From Cordilura impudica (lineage: Eukaryota; Arthropoda; Insecta; Diptera; Scathophagidae): a DNA stretch of 64,000 nucleotides. Under the pieces are notes generated by a model. That model was not told where the DNA came from and searched no databases. It saw only the letters and a program-made list of their open reading frames with translations. A program made the position numbers and the translations under genes. This document shows, piece after piece, positions 32,156 through 43,923 of the stretch. Location: positions 139,714,042-139,778,041 of the forward strand of contig OY821520.1 in NCBI GenBank assembly GCA_963682025.1, written 5' to 3'. Position 1 is the stretch's first letter, and the number at the start of each line of letters is the position of its first letter.

Positions 32156-33165
32156 TTTCTTCCTTTTTTGGTTTTTTTTTTAATTTAATTTTAATTTTTA
32201 AAATTATATATTATTTGAAGTTTGATTTTCGTTTAACAAAAAACAACTTTGATTATTCCCACTTTTTGTTTACAAAAAAACAACTCTGGTCTGATGAAAA
32301 TGACAAGTTTTTAGAAATGTTTCTAAAACCATCTTACTTCGAAAAAAAATCCTACAGACTGTCAATTTCATAACATAAGCTTTTTACATGATACGACTTT
32401 TTCATAATACTCGAATATTTGACAGGTCGTATTACAAAGTGTGATAGTGTAAATTGGCCTTTAGAAACATGGTAACTTGCTCGTCCTGAAGATGTATTTT
32501 GATCCGACATTTGTTTAAATATATTTTGAGAGTTTCAATTTCTTTTTTACGTAATTCCCCATCATATTAAGTACATCTCAGAATGCTTCGTAGTGTAATG
32601 CCTATTCACATTATATTCTTTAAAATCTGCAATTGTTTCTTTGCAAATAAGAAACATCATTTTGTCTTTAAATTGTACAACAAAATATTTTATTGTCCAT
32701 TTTTCGTTAAACATTCGACACTCGCTATCAATTTTTCTTATTTTGGATGACGACATTGGTAGAAATATATTTAAATTTTTATTATCACGCAAAAACAAAC
32801 TTTCACTATTTACGATATAACAAAGATGAACATGTACGAAAAAATACTAAACATTGTAATTAACTTCAGTGCCTACTTAAATTACTATGAGTGTTAATAA
32901 GAGTTTTTAGTGTCGTTATATGTAGGTATACAGGACTTACAATTAAAATTTTTTATAGAGAGTAGAAATATGTAATATGTGTTCCACAAAAAGGAAGTTT
33001 TTAATATTAGAAAACTTAACAATAAAAAAATTAAATTTGAATTTAGTAATGCTTTAACATTTTTTTTTATATATTTGTATTACTTTCGCATTTTAACTCA
33101 GGGGCCGGATGAGTTGCTTTAACGGGCCAGGATATGGCCCGCGGGCCGTACTTTGGCGACCTCTG

Positions 33166-33510
33166 GGTTAAACGCTTTTGAAATTGGTGAAAAGCGGTCC
33201 ATGTTCAGACCTAGTCCCCATACAAATGACTTATGAGATCGACTTAAGTTGCCATAATATCCAAATTATCATATAGATCTCGGCCAAATTGGGTTTGTGT
33301 ATGTTTATTACATCCATTTATCGGTAGTCCATAAAAAAGCCATATAAATGTAGCATCCGATATGAATTTTCTCATATTCGAAGGCAAAAAAAATTCCAGT
33401 CAAACTGGTTTATGTTTATTTTCTATGTCTAAATAATTGGGCCAAAGGGATAGGGTCTTTAAACGCATGGTATAGGGTATCGTGTGGTGGGTCTATACCG
33501 ACTACATATA
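33166..33510 (-). repeat. TATACCC repeat, copy 4, right part
   Basis: Continues copy 4 after the hAT from the second GGTTAAAC, ending in GGTATAGGGTATCGTG and GGTCTATACCGACTA. Confidence 0.85.
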
Positions 33511-35132
33511 TCTTAATTTATTTCAACATGCATTTAATTAAATATCTGTATTTGTTTGTTTGAGGTGGATTTTTAATTTTATTGAATTTAACACATTTCT
33601 GCTTGATCTAATCAGTACTTCTCGCTGCTTACCTGAAATGGTTTAAAAACTTGGCTTCAAAATAATAAAATCTTAGAAAAGATAATGTATTAATCAAACA
33701 TTTTGTAAGATTTATTCGCCACTTCGTACGATCAAACAAAAGCTTGATCTATAACTGAATAAAAAGAGGTCGCCAAACAATTAATTTATAACGCTAATAT
33801 TTACATTATTGTTCATGTTTTTTTTTAACAATTACCTGAACAACCTTAATGTATTTCGTATAATGGTTATTTGTTCAAGTTGTAACATGGATCTTTGCTG
33901 CAATAAATGCTGGTGTAAAAACAATAAAATTTCAGGAAAAAACATTACAAAGAAGATGTCGCTTAAATTTCCTGTATAAAGAAGAACACACCAAAAGTTA
34001 AAAGATATGTTACATTACTTGTCGGAAATTGTGGAAAAAATCATGAAAGCAAAGTTTAAAGCATAATGGATTTACAACAGATATACTCATATACAAACAT
34101 ATTAATATGTGAGGGAATTGAATGTTTACCCTTGTGCAAATTACACTAACAATTGTATGTGTTCATGTATCAAATTTAAGAAGTTCTTGTCATTTTTCAA
34201 TAGTTATGTTACACGGTAATATAGTTCAATTGCAAAAACATCAAATAACTTACATTTTATATACTTATACACACACAAAATTACAGATGACTATATAAAG
34301 GAAATTATTTCCAAAAATAAAATGATATAAAAAAAAAAAACACAAACAAGCACTAAAAAAGTTTTTATGTTTTAGTTTTCTTTTCGAAAACAGTCTGACA
34401 TAACTGCGAACAATGTTAAGTATTAAGAAGAAGAAAGTCGGAAACTGTATTAGTTTTGCTATTAGCACACATATACGCGTACATATTTATTTGTAGAGAA
34501 AACAAGTTTGGTAAGTAAGTACATCAGGGAAAACCGAATTAGACTAACTATACTAAACAAAATACCAGTAAGTAATAACACAAATTAATAAAATTTTAAG
34601 AAATAGATAATATATTAAAAAAATGTATATATAATAAATACTAAACTATATTCAATTGTCTATTTAATGACATTAGTTTTTAGAATTTACCTCCATCCAA
34701 ATACAGAAAGCAGCCGTTCAAAATTTCGACTCCACGACAGCTCACATTAAAAGTGCGGATACAAACGTTTTATTTCAATTCCACATACTTATCCTCTAAT
34801 AGTCGACGTAATTTATTTTAAGATTTCTAAATCAATATATTCCAGAAGCATCACAGAGGCCGATTTGATCTAGCGTAACGAAATTAATGACTTAAAAAAC
34901 AATAAAGTTTTTTTTAAATGATAATATTCCTGAAATATTAACGCAATAAGGAACCAACTGAAATATTTTTTTAACTTTAAAATTTAAAATTTTTTTTTTA
35001 ATAAAAAAAAACATAATTTTAAATTTTGTAATATTTTTTTATTTTTTTTTGCTTTATGCACACATTATATCGCACATATAATTAAAAAATGACCCAACTA
35101 AAAATTTGCATTTTTCGCTAAAATATTTTTCC
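33511..35132. other. AT-rich stretch, nothing recognised
   Basis: Long A and T runs, for example 34976-35050. No motif-bearing open frame and no recognised repeat ends. Confidence 0.55.
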
Positions 35133-35212
35133 AGGTCAAATATTTTTGGTAGATACAGACAGCAGCACAAAGTCGTTATACCCAAACCACATGGTGGTAT
35201 ATGGTATAAACA
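35133..35212 (+). repeat. TATACCC repeat, 3' end fragment
   Basis: AGGTCAAATATTTTTGGTAG through CATGGTGGTATATGGTATAAAC, only the last 80 bp of the element. Confidence 0.8.
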
Positions 35213-35478
35213 TGGAAAACTATTAGAGAAATTGGGGTTGGCAAGTGGAAGGGCGTGGAAAAAAATTTTATATTAAACCCTAATGAGATTAACGAGAATT
35301 TTATTAATATTCCAACGTCTCAAGCCGATCACTCATATTATGACAACTATACCCCTAATTATGCCCCACAAACTCTTTTTTCATTTTACTGCGCCAGTTC
35401 CTTGGATGTACTTAAGAGCTGTCGATCTATAAAATCTAATGCAATAGGAATTGTTGGTTTATGTATAATATATATATT
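35213..35478 (+). pseudogene. LINE fragment, linker between endonuclease and RT
   Basis: The frame reads LNPNEINENFINIP and DVLKSCRSIKSNAIGIVGL. The first matches the conserved N..EINE.F segment, and the second the S.IKSNA.G.DG segment that opens the RT domain of jockey/CR1-type LINEs. It stops where the minus-strand LINE 35480-38168 inserted. The 3' piece at 38411-39247 could belong to the same element. Confidence 0.65.
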
Positions 35479-35479
35479 A

Positions 35480-38168
35480 AATCCTGTTACTCCTATGAGG
35501 AGCATAGGGCCACAACAAATTGCTTCCATCTACGTCTGTCTGTCGCTAGACCTTTCACTTCATTCCAACTCATTCGCGTAGATTCGATGTCTTTGATGAG
35601 CTGTCTTTTCCACGTATGTGCCGGACGTCCTCTTCTACGAGGTCCTTGTGGGTTCCAGTCGATGGCTTTTCTGGTTATGTCGGAAGGAGGTTTCCTCAGC
35701 GTGTGGCCAATCCAGTTCCATTTGCGACGGGATATTTCTTTACCAATAGGCGTTTGGCTGCATAATATCCATAACCGATCGTTGGTAATTACCTCAGTCC
35801 ACCTTATTCTGAGCAAACGGCGGAGACATCGGTTCACAAAAACTTGGAGATGGTTTACGAGCCTGGGAGACGCGTTCCACGTTTCGCAACCGTAGAGCAA
35901 AATGGACTTGATATTCGAGTTGAAGATTCTGATTTTTGTTCGGCGGGATAGCACTGTCGAGTTCCAGATATTTTTAAGAGCGCCGAATGCCTGACCAGCC
36001 TTTTTTACCCGGTTTAGGATGTCATCATCGCTGCCTCCATTAGTTGTTATTATGCTACCCAGGTAGCAGAAAGACTGTACGTTTTCGATTGAGTTGTTGT
36101 TGATCTCAAACGGTGTATCGATGTTTGTATTTATACGCAGAGTTTTAGTTTTCGTTACGCAGTGCCTCCCATATGGTCTCATGTCGTAGCGTATCGAAGA
36201 CTTTGGTGAAATCGATAAATGCTATATAAAGAGGCGAGCGGAATTCGACGCTTTGCTCTACTATAATTCGTAGGCTATTGATGTGATCAACACATGATTT
36301 GTTCACTCTGAAGCCAGCTTGTTCTTCACGAAAGTGCGGTGATAATGCGTTGAGAAGTCGCTTGTTAATAATGTGTGCTATTACTTTATTGATAGTGCAT
36401 AGAAGAGTGATTCCCCTCCAGTTGTTGCAACACGAGAGATCACCTTTCTTGGAGAGTTTGACTATCACTCCTTGTTTGATCTCATTGGAAAGTGTGCTGT
36501 TCTGCCAGAAAGACTGTATAACTGGAAGGATGAGGGTTGCGCTAGAGAGTGGGTCCGCTTTGAGAAGTTCAGCTGCAATGTTGTCAACACCCGCTGCTTT
36601 GTTGTTCTTAAGTGCTTCAATGCTTTCTGCAACCTCGGAGACAGACGGACATGCACTCTGTATGTCATCGTTGGTGCTATGGCTTGCGCAGTCGCAGATA
36701 GAGGTAGTAGTTTCTGTGTCCGATGAAAGAAGTTTAGTGTAGAACTCCTCCCATAGTCTCTGTTGCATGTTAGCGGAAGTAACAAGTTCCCCTCTGTCAT
36801 TTCGTATCGGTTTGCTGGATGTTCTGGCACGGTTGCTAAGAATCTTAGTAGCTTTGTAGAGGTCTTTGTTACGGTGGGTTTCTGCTGCCATTTGTGCCTC
36901 AGAGGCAATGCTGTCGATCCATCTTCTCTTGTCGCTACGCGCACTGCGTCTTACTAATCTGTTGAGGCGGTTGTGTTCTGCTTGCCATGCGGCTTTGCTG
37001 CTACGAGTTCTTGCTGAGTTTTGCTCTGCTTTAGCTTTTTTTCTTTCCGAAATCATATCCCAAGTGTTGTCAGAAATCCATTCCTTTCGTTGGGTTTGGG
37101 TAGTACCAAGGTGGTCTGCGGCAGCTTGTAAAAAGATGGATTTTATGTCCTGCCAGGTGGCCCGGGAGTTTGCAGGAATGTTAGTGGTGACTGTGCGTAA
37201 AGCATTTACATAACTTCCAGCAGCATTTGGTGATCGGAGTAGGTTTAAGTTAAACCTTCTTGATGTTCGTTGCTCTGTGCTTATAGCAGCGACTTTGAAG
37301 CGCAACGATCCTACTAGTAAGTGGTGATCACTGGCGACATCCGCACCTCGCTTACTCCTTACATCTAGGAGAGAGCCACGCCACTTTCTGCTGATCATGA
37401 TATGGTCAATTTGGTTTTCTGTACGTGAATCTGGGGACCTCCATGTTGCCTTATGGATTTGCTTGTGTGGGAACACCGTGCCAAGAATTACTAAATTGTT
37501 CGCCACGCAGGTAGCAATCAGTAATGAACCGTTTTCTGTCCTTCTTCCGATACCGTGGGTGCCCATTACATTTTCTACAGATCTGTTGCAGGAACCTACT
37601 TGCGCATTAAAGTCTCCTAGGACGACTACAATGTCTCCTTTAGGTATGTCGAGCCAAGCGAGATTGTTCCAGTAGTGTTCTAATATTCCATGTTCCTATG
37701 CGTGTCCGTGATTTCATGCCAAAGGTGGTCATCAGGTTGTCGGGTTGATTTCTTCTTCTATTTGTTGTGGTTTCAGTAATCAGAGATAAATTTAAGGCGA
37801 GTAGCTGATTGGGCTACCGCACCCGAGTCTAGTGTTGGGGCTGCCAACTGTAGCTTCCAGACAGGCATATGTGGGACAGTGACTCTTTTGAAGAGCCTGA
37901 GCGCCGCCGTTGACTTTCTTTAAAGTTCTTCCGCCGCCATCTCTAATGCGCACTCCTGCCCAAGCACGCAACTCCACTTGCAACCTGGTTCCATAAGTAT
38001 ACTGTGGTCAGCTCGTAAACGGGGGTTTTTTAGGTAGTTTTCCATCTTCCGACTGTTTGGTCCGCGGGAGGTATTTCATTTCCCTCCTACCACCCATATC
38101 TGGGAGGCGTTCACTATCCGCCACCTGCGACGCATCCTGTAGGGGTTACAGCCTCCCCCGAAGAAGAT
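35480..38168 (-). mobile_element. Non-LTR retrotransposon, near full length with two internal deletions
   Basis: The 5' leader (38168-37790) is GC-richer than the surroundings (GGGGGAGGCTGTAACCCC, then CCTCCCGCGGACCAAACAG). The coding part follows, and the 3' end reads GGCCCTATGCTCCTCATAGG. It inserted into another LINE fragment. The clade is tentatively RTE-like, judged from the endonuclease-RT layout and the C-terminal motif; this should be tested by phylogeny. Confidence 0.8.
35493..37732 (-). pseudogene. Endonuclease-reverse transcriptase polyprotein with deleted catalytic cores
   Basis: The start near 37732 reads MTTFGMKSRTRIGTWNI, the endonuclease N-terminus. About 100 residues are missing before IVVVLGDFNAQVG and ASDHHLLVGSL, the end of the endonuclease. 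The RT begins with NNWRGITLL and FREEQAGFRVNKSCVDHI, then PLYIAFIDFTKVFD with the first RT Asp. At about 36145-36182 the sequence jumps to KTLRINTN and FCYLGSIITTNGGSDDDI, so the block with the (Y/F)ADD motif is gone. The C-terminal region (LLYGCETW, WNWIGHTLRK, RRRGRPAHTWKR) is complete. It cannot reverse transcribe. Confidence 0.88.
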
Positions 38169-38249
38169 ATGTCTTATTGAAAATAAATTTATTCAATACT
38201 CGTTACACCCTGTCAATGCGAATGATTTAAATTATATATCACATGCCCT

Positions 38250-38410
38250 GAGTTGAATTGTGAATTGCTAAAATTGATTAACATACCCTTAGGCTCATCT
38301 AAATATTCATAAATTTTTTATAAATATAGATTAAAAAAACACAAAAATTTGAATGAAAAAATAATATTTCTAGAACTTGCACTCGAATTTCGAGAGCTGG
38401 GCTATACTAG
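38250..38410 (+). mobile_element. Helitron fragment, 3' end
   Basis: The end shows GCACTCGAATTTCGAGAGC then CTAG at 38407-38410. Only about 160 bp of the family remains. Confidence 0.7.
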
Positions 38411-39247
38411 TCTATATAAATGGTCAACAAATCGAAATCGTTAAACGAGCAAAAAATCTAGGTGTTATCTTTAATAAAACTTTAACTTGGTCAGACGATG
38501 TCGCAGCTGCCTGCCATATTCGATGTTACGAACACTTTTGCCTACCCAATATTGTACCCCAATTAATATACGCCTGCTACTTGTAACGACATATTCAATA
38601 CCAACATTACTATATGCATGTAAAATATTTGCAAGTTGCGATACTAAAAGTTAAATATAACGTTTAACAGGTTAAATATAACGTTTAACAATATCGCAAG
38701 GTATGTTTACGGGCTCAGAAGATTCTATCACATTTCACCTAACTCAAAGCAAATTAACATTGTCAAATTATTATCTTATTTTTTGACACACAATAATTAG
38801 TAACCAGAAACCATCTTTATTACCGATTGCGTTTAATAGGCCTTGGTATCTAAATGCAGCACGTCTTTGGAATGTTTTACCTTCTGCAATTAAAGGAATA
38901 AACAACGGATCATTTTTGAAAAAAATAAAAAATTTTTACAACAATACATGTAGAAAACTTTTATTTTTTTTACAATACACATATACTAACTTGCTGTTAA
39001 AAAATATGTATTGAAAATTTTAACTTTATCTATACTTTCTATTTGTTTTTTAAATTCTATATGCCTTTTATAAATATGTATCATTTATATATAAATCAAT
39101 ATTGTTTTTTAATATTTAATGTTGTCACAGTAATTTTAAGTTGTATTGTAAATCAAACTCCAACTAACATATTTAAACCTGTTCTGTTTTGAAGATTTCA
39201 TGTCTGGCTGAACAGAATACCAAATTTAAATAAATAAATAAATAAAT
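38411..39247 (+). pseudogene. LINE 3' fragment (jockey/CR1-type)
   Basis: An open piece near 38411-38586 contains YINGQQIEIVKRAKNLGVIF and TLTWSDDV, the conserved region after the RT palm. Farther on, FNRPWYLNAARLWNVLPSAIKG (about 38845-38900, in another frame) is the typical end of such proteins. The element closes with AATAAATAAATAAATAAATTT at about 39227-39247, a microsatellite-like 3' tail. Many stops. Confidence 0.75.
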
Positions 39248-40039
39248 TTCAATTGTGGTAACTTAGTTCAGTTGCAACCTCAATTTAACTGAATTCTTCT
39301 GTAACTGCAGTTTCATAAAAAGAAATCGTAGATCCTTTTACCACATCCGAGAAATTTTAGAATATTTTAAAGTTAAAAAGAATATTGTATAATTTTCACT
39401 TAAGTATGTACTTAATATTAAGGAAATTGGTTCATAAAAATATCTGCATCAAATCATTGTATAAATACAGCAAAAATGTGTAGGGTACCAATATTAATAT
39501 TTATTGGATTTAGTAAGTAAAAAGCAGAAACTTTAAGTAAACATAGTTGTATGTTCCTTGATGTTGATGATTTTATGCTACATTAAAAATGTCTATTGGC
39601 AGTTGAAGCATATTTGTTTCGTTTAATAACTACAGCTTTTATTTCGAATTATATAAGAATATTATGAATACATAATCGCTAATTCTAATAAAGTCGTAAA
39701 TAAATCGATTTGAATCCCAAAAAGCAATCACAAATAAAAATAAACTTGAACATAAAATAGTTTTCGTTCCCAAAACAAAAGTTGCAAAACTAAATAAAAT
39801 CGAAACAATAAATAAATGTGTACAATAGTGCGGGGTAACATTGAATGATATTTTTTTTTCCTTTCGAATCTATGTGCGACTCTAATCAGTACGAATATTA
39901 TAATCGGTCTAGACTGATCACAAATAATTTTATTACAATTTATACAACTGTGCCCTCAGGGTATTAATGAGCGTGTGCTGATAATTGAGTCTAACGAAAG
40001 TATCTGATCTGGATGCATTATTATACCGATCGAGTCAAA
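39248..40039. other. AT-rich stretch, nothing recognised
   Basis: An isolated AATCGGTCTAGACTGATC near 39902-39919 resembles the TATACCC terminal palindrome. Otherwise no structure seen. Confidence 0.5.
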
Positions 40040-40520
40040 ATAATTTTACCTTACACCTCTATGTAGTCGAGATGTAATGACTTTGTAGTGATGTTTGTAA
40101 CTACAAAAAATTTTATTACACTAATCGATTAAGAATCACTGTCTGAATCGCTTCGACGAAGTCCTTCCGTCCATCTCTTGGTATGTCTGTCCATCTATGG
40201 GTCCATGTAAACCTTGTTATCAAACCAGAGGTGGCAAATGCGAATATTTTTTGAAGAAATTTTTGAAATTGGTGAAAATCGGTACAAATAACCCCCATCA
40301 GACCGACTTAATTGTCGTCGGATCCAGATTATCATAATATTTATCGAAAAACATTAGTGTTTTTATGTGTGTAATACCCTCTAATCAGTAGTCCAAAAAT
40401 AAACCCTGTAGAAGCGTTTTTAGTTATATCCTTCCATATGAAGCTGATACCCGATCTTAACTTATATCTATCAAAAACCAAGATAATGCAGATTTTTTGA
40501 AAATTTGGTTTACATATGTA
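40040..40520 (-). repeat. TATACCC repeat, diverged reverse copy
   Basis: ACCTCTATGTAGTCGAGATGTAATGAC, GTCCATGTAAACCTTG and TATGAAGCTGATACCCGATCTT correspond in order to the element but with many changes. It is probably one of the oldest copies. Confidence 0.7.
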
Positions 40521-43048
40521 TATTTCTGAATGAAGTAAATTATTTTAATAAATATTCTATTTAATCCATTTAATTTGCCATAAAATTACAGAAAAAAATA
40601 GTTGTGAAATTCGAACAATAAATATTTCGCTACATCTTAAGTGAAATACTATGGGAGAATATTATTAATTTGTTTGTTGTTCCATTGTGCAGATATACTC
40701 TCCATTATAAATTCTAGTTAATAATTGATGCATATTTGGAAATTGATACGTGATAAATCAAAAATTTATTATAGTTAACAAGAAGATGCAATCAGAAATG
40801 TTTCAAAAAATAATTCACTTTGAAAAAGTTTGTATTCCTAAAACTTTTTATGATTGATTTAACCCACATTTAATAAATGTATAATGAGTTTAATACTGAG
40901 ACAAGAAGAGGTCGAAAACAAGCATAAAGTTAAAAAATTAACTTTATGATTTTGTTTACCACCACTTTTCTAAAATAAGAAAAAGACAAACATAACGAAC
41001 ATATACATAAATATGTACATATATCTTGTGTAGTCAAAGTTTTAGTAATGCTGACTTAGTCATAGTCATTAAAAAATCATTTCAACATTAAAAGCACTGA
41101 AGTCTATTCATCAGAATTCTTTTTATTATTACGAATGTAAAATTATATTTTCCGACAATATTAAAATATATGTCCATGTACTCGTAACTTAGTGTTACAT
41201 ACACTCACACCCACACCCACACCCATACACAAACATACATTTCTTTTTAATAGGTTTATCCTTTGTAATTCATTAAATGTTAGTGTGAGTGTGTATTTTA
41301 TAATAAAACAAAAGACGCCAACACTCAGCAAAATAAACAACCTTGACACACACAAACAGAACGTAACAGTAAATGGAAAAAATCCAAGAGATGATTGTTA
41401 TTTGTTTTTGTTTTTTTTTTTCTATGTTAAAGAAATTGTTTCATTTGTACTAAGTAACAACAACAATAAAATGCAACACAACATTCTTTTAAAAAAAAGT
41501 CGTACAACACACAATGTGATTAAAAAGTAAACAACGTATTGTTGTCCATTCTTTGAATATATGAAAAAATTTTCTTTACTTTTATCCTAAATTGACACTT
41601 GACTTAAGAATATACAATGTCAGCTCTCTTTGAATAGACAACAGACGATAGCGGTAGCTGGAGAAGAATTTAAAATTAGGAAATATGTCTACAAGTGCCA
41701 GTACGTTAACGAAAACCTTTTTTCAAGCATTCTAATTCAAAAAAGTTTCTCGTCTATATTTGTAAATACCGAATATTTTAATCCGATATTGAGAAATCTC
41801 TTCAAAAATAGAAAAAAATCCAGGAATTTCTCACAAATTTATTTTTATTGTTCTAAAATTATTTTCTCTTCAATAAAAATAAATTCTATATTTAATATAA
41901 TTCTCTTCATGTGGATTAAAAACTAATATTTACTCCTATGCGAATATTTACACAGGTTTTCGTGGAAATTTATATTTAAATATTCAATATGTGATCCACT
42001 TAAAATTTTGTTTATCCATTTCATACGTATCATTTTACGAAATGTGCACAAAAATAAATAAATTTATTACTGCAAGAAAATAATATTGTAAAAAGTTTTA
42101 TTGATTGAGTTTGTTTCTAAGTTATTCCCATGGTTTCGGCATATTAATAACACCCAAGAAATAAGTCAGTGTTTAGCAATAACGCTGAGGAATATTTTCG
42201 GGGTCATTGTCTATTGGGTGAGAAATTCCAAGTCAAGGTGAAAATACTAGGCCAGTGTAGTAATATCTCCAACGTATTTGGCCTTTTCAGGCCAAACTTT
42301 TCAGCGATGTACGCCCGTTCACAACAACTGGTCTGTCACGACTGCATTGGACATTTTGTAGTAGTTTTCGATCACAGTGTATTTATATATACATTCACAT
42401 ATATTTAAATAAATAAAATATATAGAAAATTTTGCAGTTTTCTCTTTTTTATACAAAAATACTGCATAAATGCTTACGAAGTATCATTGTCCTCGAAAGA
42501 AAAAAAAAACTGTAAAAAACAAGAATATGTTATGTTTTAGATTTGTTAAAATTTCACTTAGACCATGGTCTGAAAAACAAAAATAATAAAAAAAATATTA
42601 CTATTTTAGGTATAGAACCAACTGTTTACAATATATATGTCTATATATAAAAATAAAATAAAAACTGGAAATCATGAACATTGTTTTAAATGTGCTGTAA
42701 TACTTTAGTGTGTGATAATATTTAAACTACTTTCAAATACTTGTAGTATAGAGTTTCAAATGATTGCTAAAGATATAAAATTGTGTGATTTAAGAAAAAA
42801 TAATATTTTTTCGACATGATGTGATATCCCGGTATACTAACATGCTGACACTTTTTGAATGAAAATACTTTTTTAGAAAAGGCACTTTTTCAATCGTTTT
42901 GATCTTTTATGTTATCGAGATATAAGAGGTTCTACTTCAACGTTTGTCGATCTGACAACCATAAAAATAGTTAGTACACAGTGCTGATGCTATACGACTT
43001 TTAGTTTTTTAGTTTTTGGTTTTTGCGAAATTAGCGATTTTATGTTTA
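40521..43048. other. AT-rich stretch, nothing recognised
   Basis: Contains a short (CACACC)n tract at about 41205-41225 and long T/A runs. Open frames at 41192-41530 and 41630-41926 have no recognisable motif and low-complexity content. Not called as genes. Confidence 0.5.
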
Positions 43049-43219
43049 CTAGCAGATTCCAGCGCACGAAATTCGAGTGCAATTTCTAGGCAGCTTTATT
43101 TTTCAACTTAGCCAATTCACAAACCAACACATTTATGGTTTATTATTATTGTGAATGGAGATAACAAATTCATTAACAAAAATTTTAACAAATTTAATAA
43201 AACACACATAGCATATGTA
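43049..43219 (-). mobile_element. Non-autonomous Helitron, copy E, 3' part (split)
   Basis: CTAGCAGATTCCAGCGCACG marks the reverse 3' end after an A. It is interrupted at TATGTA (43214-43219) by the DNA transposon. Confidence 0.85.
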
Positions 43220-43923
43220 TTAGGGCGGGTCGATTTAAAAATCGCCCATTGCTCAGTGAAAATCGTATTCTAGGGATCAAAATAAGAAACTTTGCCGAAG
43301 GAACCATACCTCTAAAACGAATTCTGATGACCCATCTTTTGACCTGTCTGTCTGTCTGTCTCACTTTGACCCATTTAGAGTGCCCCAATCGAGTCCAAAT
43401 GTATGATTGACCCCCCTAACTTTGAAGGGCCGACTCACCCATGCCAGTGGCATACCCCTGGAACTCCCCTGTGGGGTTCCCCAAATAAACATTTTAAAAA
43501 AATCACCATTTTTGGCACTTTAAATGAGAAATCAGCGAAATGCCTATGTTTTTTTCTTTATTTTGATTTATTTATTTATTAATAATAATATTTATTATTT
43601 GTTTATATTAATATCTATTTTTCTCTTAAGAAATTTATTTAGTAAGAACATATGTAAATGAAAAAATTAATTAAAGTTAGTTATAGAAAAGAAACTAAAA
43701 AAAGTTATTGTTTGAAGTCTTTTTTACTTTCAAGTTTGGGCAATTTCGCACGGCTCTCTAATGTCGTCGCCATAACAGCCTCTACATTTTCCGGTATAAC
43801 CCGTTTGGAAACGCTAGCTAGCAATTGAACATGTCGTTCCGTTACTTGTATGTGTGATGGAATTTTTGGATCATTAAACGGTGGATCAGTTACATTTGTC
43901 GCGAAGAGTTGTTTAATTGTCAA

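Larger units (their letters stand above)
29596..32460 (+). mobile_element. PIF/Harbinger transposon
   Basis: Ends AGGCCCATTTACAC and (inverted) AGGCCAATTTACAC lie between TTA duplications (29593-29595, 32461-32463), the PIF/Harbinger signature. 2865 bp. It carries the two genes usual for this superfamily, a transposase on the plus strand and a MADF-domain protein on the minus strand, converging. It is nested in the hAT coding region. Confidence 0.95.
27903..32756 (-). pseudogene. hAT transposase with BED finger (GTF2IRD2/SPIN-like), interrupted
   Basis: The start is ATG at 32756 (MSSSKIRKIDSECRMF), leading into a BED-type zinc finger (CKETIADFKEYNVNRHYTTKH). The coding sequence is cut at 32460/29596 by the Harbinger element. 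It continues from 29456 with FLSIALDESTDVSDIAQLLIF and MCVTTDGAKNM, the catalytic region, then HCVIHQQALC. A 191-bp insertion interrupts it at 28753-28943. HGDVLYHSEVRW and FFDLRHEIDIF follow, with a frameshift near 28450. The C-terminal dimerisation domain (STYICEQTFSRMTYIKSQFR, LTDSYLAEILRI) ends near 27903. All domains are present in order, but it is inactive. Confidence 0.9.
26920..33165 (-). mobile_element. hAT transposon with nested insertions
   Basis: Ends CAGTGGTCGCCAAAGT and ACTTTGGCGACCTCTG are inverted repeats with one mismatch. The 8-bp duplication GGTTAAAC flanks both sides (26912-26919, 33166-33173), as for hAT elements. Subtracting the nested TATACCC element, the 191-bp insert and the Harbinger element leaves about 2.4 kb. 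It carries one transposase gene on the minus strand, now broken. Confidence 0.95.

Noticed and set aside
31882..32373. 163-codon plus-strand frame in the Harbinger element
   Set aside because: It is antisense to the MADF exons, which have a clear domain and splice sites.
41192..41926. Two open frames of 112 and 98 codons
   Set aside because: Composition follows the A/T runs and a CACACC tract; no recognisable protein feature.
43214..43222. TTAGGG at the transposon end as telomeric sequence
   Set aside because: Only a single occurrence, mirrored as CCTAA at the other end, so it is part of the terminal inverted repeat.
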